NCBI GenBank assembly: GCA_947252915.1
Contig: CAMXWI010000039.1
Coordinates: 1 to 7,535, forward strand
Source: an uncultured Lactobacillus sp.
GTDB taxonomy: Bacteria; Bacillota; Bacilli; Lactobacillales; Lactobacillaceae
Length of the DNA: 7,535 nucleotides
Direction of reading: 5' to 3'
Positions 5,099 through 7,535 of the stretch are shown here, one piece after another. The first letter of the stretch is position 1. Every line of letters begins with the position of its first letter. Both the position numbers and the translations under genes were made by a program. A model generated the notes under the pieces. It saw only the letters and a list, made by a program, of their open reading frames with translations. It did not search any database and was not told the origin of the DNA.

Positions 5099-5610
5099 TT
5101 TGCCAACTTGTCGAATTCGCCTAGCGTGTTTTCTAATGCGTCCTTCGTTGACTCCAGCGTATTCTTTTGACGAATATAGTCTTGAACCGTTTCGTCTTTG
5201 GCGTTTTTGGCCGGCTTCTTTAATTCTTTCAAGCCCGTTTCTATCACTTTCACTAAGTGTTTCATTCCTTCGATCCATTGCTTCATCGAAACCTTGAAAA
5301 AACCAAAAGCGGTTAATTCTGACATTAATTGTTCAGATAGCTTATCCAGCCCCTCGTTACCCATAACATCAGAAACAGCGTTGAAAATGTCTTCGTACGT
5401 TGGCTTTTTGTCCAAATAAGCTAAACCACCATCAACAATTTTTACCAACGTTTCTGGAACTTTATTAACTAAACCGGAAAACAGTTCATCAAACATATCA
5501 TCGTGGCTTTGTTTCTTGCTATCTTCATCAAGTAAACTATTTTCCCAAAGCTTCATACTGGCAAAATTATATTTGAGTTCATACGTCTTATCGCCGATTT
5601 TTAGTTCCAT
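5077..5610 (-). CDS. Tail assembly chaperone protein (G-like)
   Basis: 177 residues, cytoplasmic, acting with its frameshifted product GT to keep the tape measure unfolded and bring in major tail protein. It starts MELKIGDKTYELKYNFASMK, the usual opening of Gram-positive phage chaperones (a short beta-hairpin followed by an alpha-helical domain). It has an acidic helical middle (SDVMGNEGLDKLSEQLMSEL) and a charged coiled C-terminus (about 120-177). Start supported by GGGGG at 5618-5622, 7 nt before the ATG. It lies between the major tail gene and the tape measure, the invariant position of this gene in siphovirus tails, and overlaps the T frame by 202 nt. Family identity is mainly from position, the two-frame arrangement and the N-terminal pattern. 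Confidence 0.87.
   Translation of the reverse strand: MELKIGDKTYELKYNFASMKLWENSLLDEDSKKQSHDDMFDELFSGLVNKVPETLVKIVDGGLAYLDKKPTYEDIFNAVSDVMGNEGLDKLSEQLMSELTAFGFFKVSMKQWIEGMKHLVKVIETGLKELKKPAKNAKDETVQDYIRQKNTLESTKDALENTLGEFDKLAKATEITL
5098..5104 (-). promoter_or_regulatory. Likely -1 ribosomal frameshift site (G GCA AAG)
   Basis: Read on the minus strand, the G frame passes LEU-GCA-AAG as heptamer G GCA AAG, 7 codons before the G stop at 5077. Slipping back one base gives ...DKLAK then GYRDYL, joining two natural-looking sequences. The heptamer resembles lambda's G GGA AAG, with one base different. A second heptamer, C AAA AAC at 5203-5209, is closer to a classical slippery string but would insert about 35 unnatural residues. 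Exact site is inferred. Confidence 0.5.
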
Positions 5611-5646
5611 GAATAATCCCCCTTGAATACAAATAGATTCTAATTA

Positions 5647-6255
5647 TTAAGCATTAGGAACTGATGGCTTGGAATTAATATCAGTTCCCGCAGTCGTGTT
5701 AGTGGCTGTACCACCACCAACTTCAGTTGGGTTAAGGTAGTCATACAGAGCGCTACCCAAGTCAAAAGCGTTTTCTTCTAGCATGTTTTCTTCAACGAAA
5801 CCATCTTGTGCCAATCCTTGAACTTCCAAAGCCACGTTGGATTGGAAAACAGAGTTGAGGGTTTCAGTTTGTGGCAGGGTTACAATAATGCATTGAGCAT
5901 ATTCGGCTGGTGCCTTACGATTTGGCTTGTCCCCACTAATTTCATTCATGTCAACCCGATATAAATGAACAACAATTTGATCCTTCCAAGCGTGCTTTAA
6001 CTTAGCAAAAAGGCCATCGCCCTTTTGGAAGTAAGCTAAAACAGTCCGCTGTTGGTTAGCAGAACCAGCCATCTTGACGTCAACCGTCTTAGTTTGAATG
6101 GTCTGAAGTGTCCGGGTGTTAGTACCTGAAGATTGACCTTGAAGCCCTAACATCCAAGCTGGAGCATTCTTTGGTTCATCATCTAACTTGGCGAAAAATA
6201 GATATTTATTCGCTGCGTCCAATTGAACAGTTTGATTTTTCTTAGTATCTGCCAT
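5647..6255 (-). CDS. Major tail protein, TP901-1 family
   Basis: 202 residues; forms the tail tube as stacked hexameric rings. It begins MADTKKNQTVQLDAANKYLF and contains ATTRTLQTIQTKT-like tube-strand sequence (here SSGTNTRTLQTIQTKTVDVK), a charged middle (FAKLKHAWKDQIVVHLYRVD) and an assembly-associated stretch SVFQSNVALEVQGLAQDGF, matching the pattern of phage major tail proteins of the TP901-1 family. The last 25 residues are a Gly/Thr/Ser-rich tail with no added Ig-like domain. Start chosen for AGGAGG at 6265-6270, 9 nt upstream, overlapping the previous gene's stop codon. A 36-nt gap without terminator separates it from the chaperone gene, so co-transcription is expected. Confidence 0.9.
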   Translation of the reverse strand: MADTKKNQTVQLDAANKYLFFAKLDDEPKNAPAWMLGLQGQSSGTNTRTLQTIQTKTVDVKMAGSANQQRTVLAYFQKGDGLFAKLKHAWKDQIVVHLYRVDMNEISGDKPNRKAPAEYAQCIIVTLPQTETLNSVFQSNVALEVQGLAQDGFVEENMLEENAFDLGSALYDYLNPTEVGGGTATNTTAGTDINSKPSVPNA

Positions 6256-6268
6256 TGTTTAATTCCTC

Positions 6269-6688
6269 CTACATTTCATTAATTAAAAAGTCGGCATTAA
6301 TCACACCATGAATTAGTTTCGTTGATGTGGTTGTGTCGACTTGTGGTTGTGGACTAACCATGCTGCCTTGTTGGTAGTCACACGAATATTGAGTTAATTT
6401 TAAATGAGGCAACAAGATTTCTGCTTTGTCCATAGCGTCCATAAAGTCACCTCTACGATCGTAATCCCAGTAGAAATCAATATGCACTGAATATGTCCCC
6501 GTTTCCACTTGTTTATAAAGCGGTGTATCACGTTTCAAAGGCATTTGAACAATAATTTGAGGATATTCAAATTGCCATGTCTTTTCATCAGTGGCCTCCT
6601 CCCCTGTTAAAAGGGTCGGAGCTAATGGGGTCATCATTTGAATAATTGAGTGCATTAAATCCGTTCTGGGTAAAATTAAATCTTTCAT
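6269..6688 (-). CDS. Putative tail terminator / tail completion protein
   Basis: 139 residues. No catalytic motif or membrane segment is visible. The length, the mix of an N-terminal helix (DLMHSIIQMMTPLAP) with alternating strands (YPQIIVQMPLKR, TYSVHIDFYW) and a second helix (GDFMDAMDKAEILLPHL) fit the small alpha/beta tail-terminator fold that caps the tail tube at the head-tail interface. Position immediately before the major tail gene and after a gp10-like gene is the canonical place for it. The ATG abuts the stop of the upstream gene (zero spacing), with GGTGGAG at 6696-6702, 7 nt before it, so the two are probably translationally coupled. The exact Pfam family was not recognised; the role is inferred from context. 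Confidence 0.72.
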   Translation of the reverse strand: MKDLILPRTDLMHSIIQMMTPLAPTLLTGEEATDEKTWQFEYPQIIVQMPLKRDTPLYKQVETGTYSVHIDFYWDYDRRGDFMDAMDKAEILLPHLKLTQYSCDYQQGSMVSPQPQVDTTTSTKLIHGVINADFLINEM

Positions 6689-7234
6689 TTATAAACTCCA
6701 CCCTGATAAAAATTCAGCAAGTTTCTTGTCAATTACGGATTGCATTTGCTTCGACGACTGGTACATAAACGGTTCGGGAACTGGATGGCGGCGAGTACCA
6801 TATTCAACAAAACCACCATATTCCGGACCTTTACCTTTATTTGCTTTAGCGTCTGGATAAACTTGTACTCGTCCATCTTCAGTGACATGCATATCAATAG
6901 AGTCTTTAAGCGTTCCAGTTGGAACATAACCGCTACGGCCCTTACCAACCATATTCCGCTCAATGGTTTTGGCTAATTTCACGTTTTCAGTTCCTAGCTC
7001 CTTCAACAAAACGTTGGAACCACGTTTCATAGCTCCCATCTTCCCGTAAATATGGTTAGCTTCTGCCGTCATTCCCATTTGCCGATACTCGTCAGCAATT
7101 CTCTTCAACTTGTCGGAGTAATGATCGGTAACTTGATACTCGACAACTGGTCGTAGATTATCTGAACTCAATTGATTATTTTTATTCATTTCAGTTAGCT
7201 TGCTGACTAACCTTGAAAAACGGCTTTTGGTCAT
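6689..7234 (-). CDS. HK97 gp10-like head-tail / tail-completion protein
   Basis: 181 residues. The C-terminal half carries the signature of the HK97 gp10 family: a Thr-Gly-x-Leu stretch (YVPTGTLKDSIDMHV, about 107-121), then YGGFVEYGTRRHPVPEPFMYQ, the family's (F/Y)VEYGT-to-PFM/PFL block, followed by a terminal helix. The N-terminal 80 residues are charged and helical and longer than in the minimal family. Members act at the head-tail junction during tail completion. The start is backed by AAGGTGG at 7243-7249, 8 nt upstream, which lies inside the end of the preceding gene. The stop is contiguous with the next start. Strong family match, moderate certainty on the precise role. Confidence 0.85.
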   Translation of the reverse strand: MTKSRFSRLVSKLTEMNKNNQLSSDNLRPVVEYQVTDHYSDKLKRIADEYRQMGMTAEANHIYGKMGAMKRGSNVLLKELGTENVKLAKTIERNMVGKGRSGYVPTGTLKDSIDMHVTEDGRVQVYPDAKANKGKGPEYGGFVEYGTRRHPVPEPFMYQSSKQMQSVIDKKLAEFLSGWSL

Positions 7235-7237
7235 TAG

Positions 7238-7453
7238 TCATCCCACCTTAGATTTAGAATTGTAAACAAAAAACGCCGTGCTGTTCGCATGACGTCTTGG
7301 CATTTGAATGTCATATACAATTCCTTTTTCGGTTTTAGGATCGTATTCATCAACAAACGCAAGTTTATCCGCTTTCGGGTGTCCAGTTACCAAAACCGTT
7401 TTAGCGTCTTGGTAAATACTGTCACCACCAAAAAGTAACGCTTGCTTCTGCAA
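7238..7453 (-). CDS. Phage head-tail connector-like protein fragment (5' end uncertain)
   Basis: 71 residues from a TTG at 7453, ending VYDIQMPRRHANSTAFFVYN then SKSKVG. I do not recognise the family firmly. Position directly upstream of the gp10-like gene is where head-closure/connector proteins (about 95-120 residues) are encoded. The TTG has no ribosome binding site, so it is not a credible true start. The same frame stays open upstream to 7483, where an amber codon (7484-7486) interrupts it, and beyond that it is open again to the contig end with an ATG at 7525-7523. The gene is therefore probably either longer and broken by a stop mutation, or cut by a junction near 7484. The stop lies 3 nt before the next ATG, consistent with one operon. 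Confidence 0.55.
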   Translation of the reverse strand: MQKQALLFGGDSIYQDAKTVLVTGHPKADKLAFVDEYDPKTEKGIVYDIQMPRRHANSTAFFVYNSKSKVG

Positions 7454-7535
7454 TCCTAAATTATTGACTCGACATAAAAGTGGCTATAATGCCCTCTGAG
7501 TATACAGATGAAATGGAAAATTCATCTTATATATT

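Noticed and set aside
5203..5209. C AAA AAC as the main frameshift site
   Set aside because: It is a plausible slippery string, but shifting here would replace a natural-looking helical G C-terminus with an Arg-rich sequence; kept only as the alternative site.
7464..7490. Promoter-like TTGACT and TATAAT on the + strand near the right end
   Set aside because: The spacer is 15 nt, below the usual 16-18. The following ATG at 7508 has no ribosome binding site, and the stretch overlaps what looks like coding sequence on the other strand.
7506..7527. 7-bp inverted repeat AGATGAA/TTCATCT at the right end
   Set aside because: The stem is short with an 8-nt loop and no T-run, lies inside a probable coding frame, and is at the contig edge; most likely chance.

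Overview
The window looks like the right-hand (late-gene) part of a defective siphovirus prophage in a low-GC Gram-positive bacterium, most likely a member of the Lactobacillaceae, next to a stretch of host chromosome. The assignment rests on the tail genes (TP901-1-type major tail protein, HK97 gp10-like protein, G/GT chaperone pair, PhageMin_Tail tape measure), a LysM + SH3-type lysin C-terminus of the kind seen in lactobacillus phages, strong AGGAGG-type ribosome binding sites and AT-rich sequence. No species-level call is possible from the sequence alone.

Layout. Positions 1-35 are not biological: they are a Nextera (Tn5) sequencing adapter ending in the mosaic end, so the left edge is a library artefact. 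Positions 36-715 (+) encode a voltage-gated K+ channel truncated at its N-terminus by the adapter, probably a host gene. It is closed by a perfect 16-bp bidirectional terminator (785-825). Positions 826-1021 are non-coding and carry a perfect 12-bp tandem repeat. An orphan HigA-type antitoxin/repressor (1022-1309, -) follows. Then comes a compact stand-alone unit on the + strand: promoter (1456-1484), nested inverted repeat (1493-1532), a 24-codon membrane peptide (1549-1623) and terminator (1632-1678). The phage late operon lies entirely on the minus strand and is read from right to left: connector-like fragment (7453-7238), HK97 gp10-like protein (7234-6689), tail-terminator-like protein (6688-6269), major tail protein (6255-5647), tail assembly chaperone G with a -1 frameshift extension T (5610-4730), tape measure protein (4726-2138), and the last part of a cell-wall lysin (2180-1743) with its terminator (1698-1733).

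The central oddity is at about 2169-2180. The tape measure gene runs directly into the middle of a lysin LysM domain. Everything normally between them (rest of the tape measure, distal tail, baseplate and receptor-binding genes, usually the holin, and the lysin catalytic domain) is absent. Either the prophage has an internal deletion through a short microhomology, or two distant places were joined during assembly. With adapter still present at one end, the second possibility must be taken seriously.

The intact genes would build a tail tube: the major tail protein polymerises around the tape measure with the help of G/GT, and the gp10-like and terminator-like proteins finish the head-proximal end. 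With the tape measure truncated and the lysis and adsorption genes gone, this copy could not make infectious particles unaided. The accessory stretch at 826-1680, between the late genes and the presumed host flank, is where the least explained signals are: a clustered 11-bp repeat, an orphan antitoxin and a self-contained micro-peptide gene.
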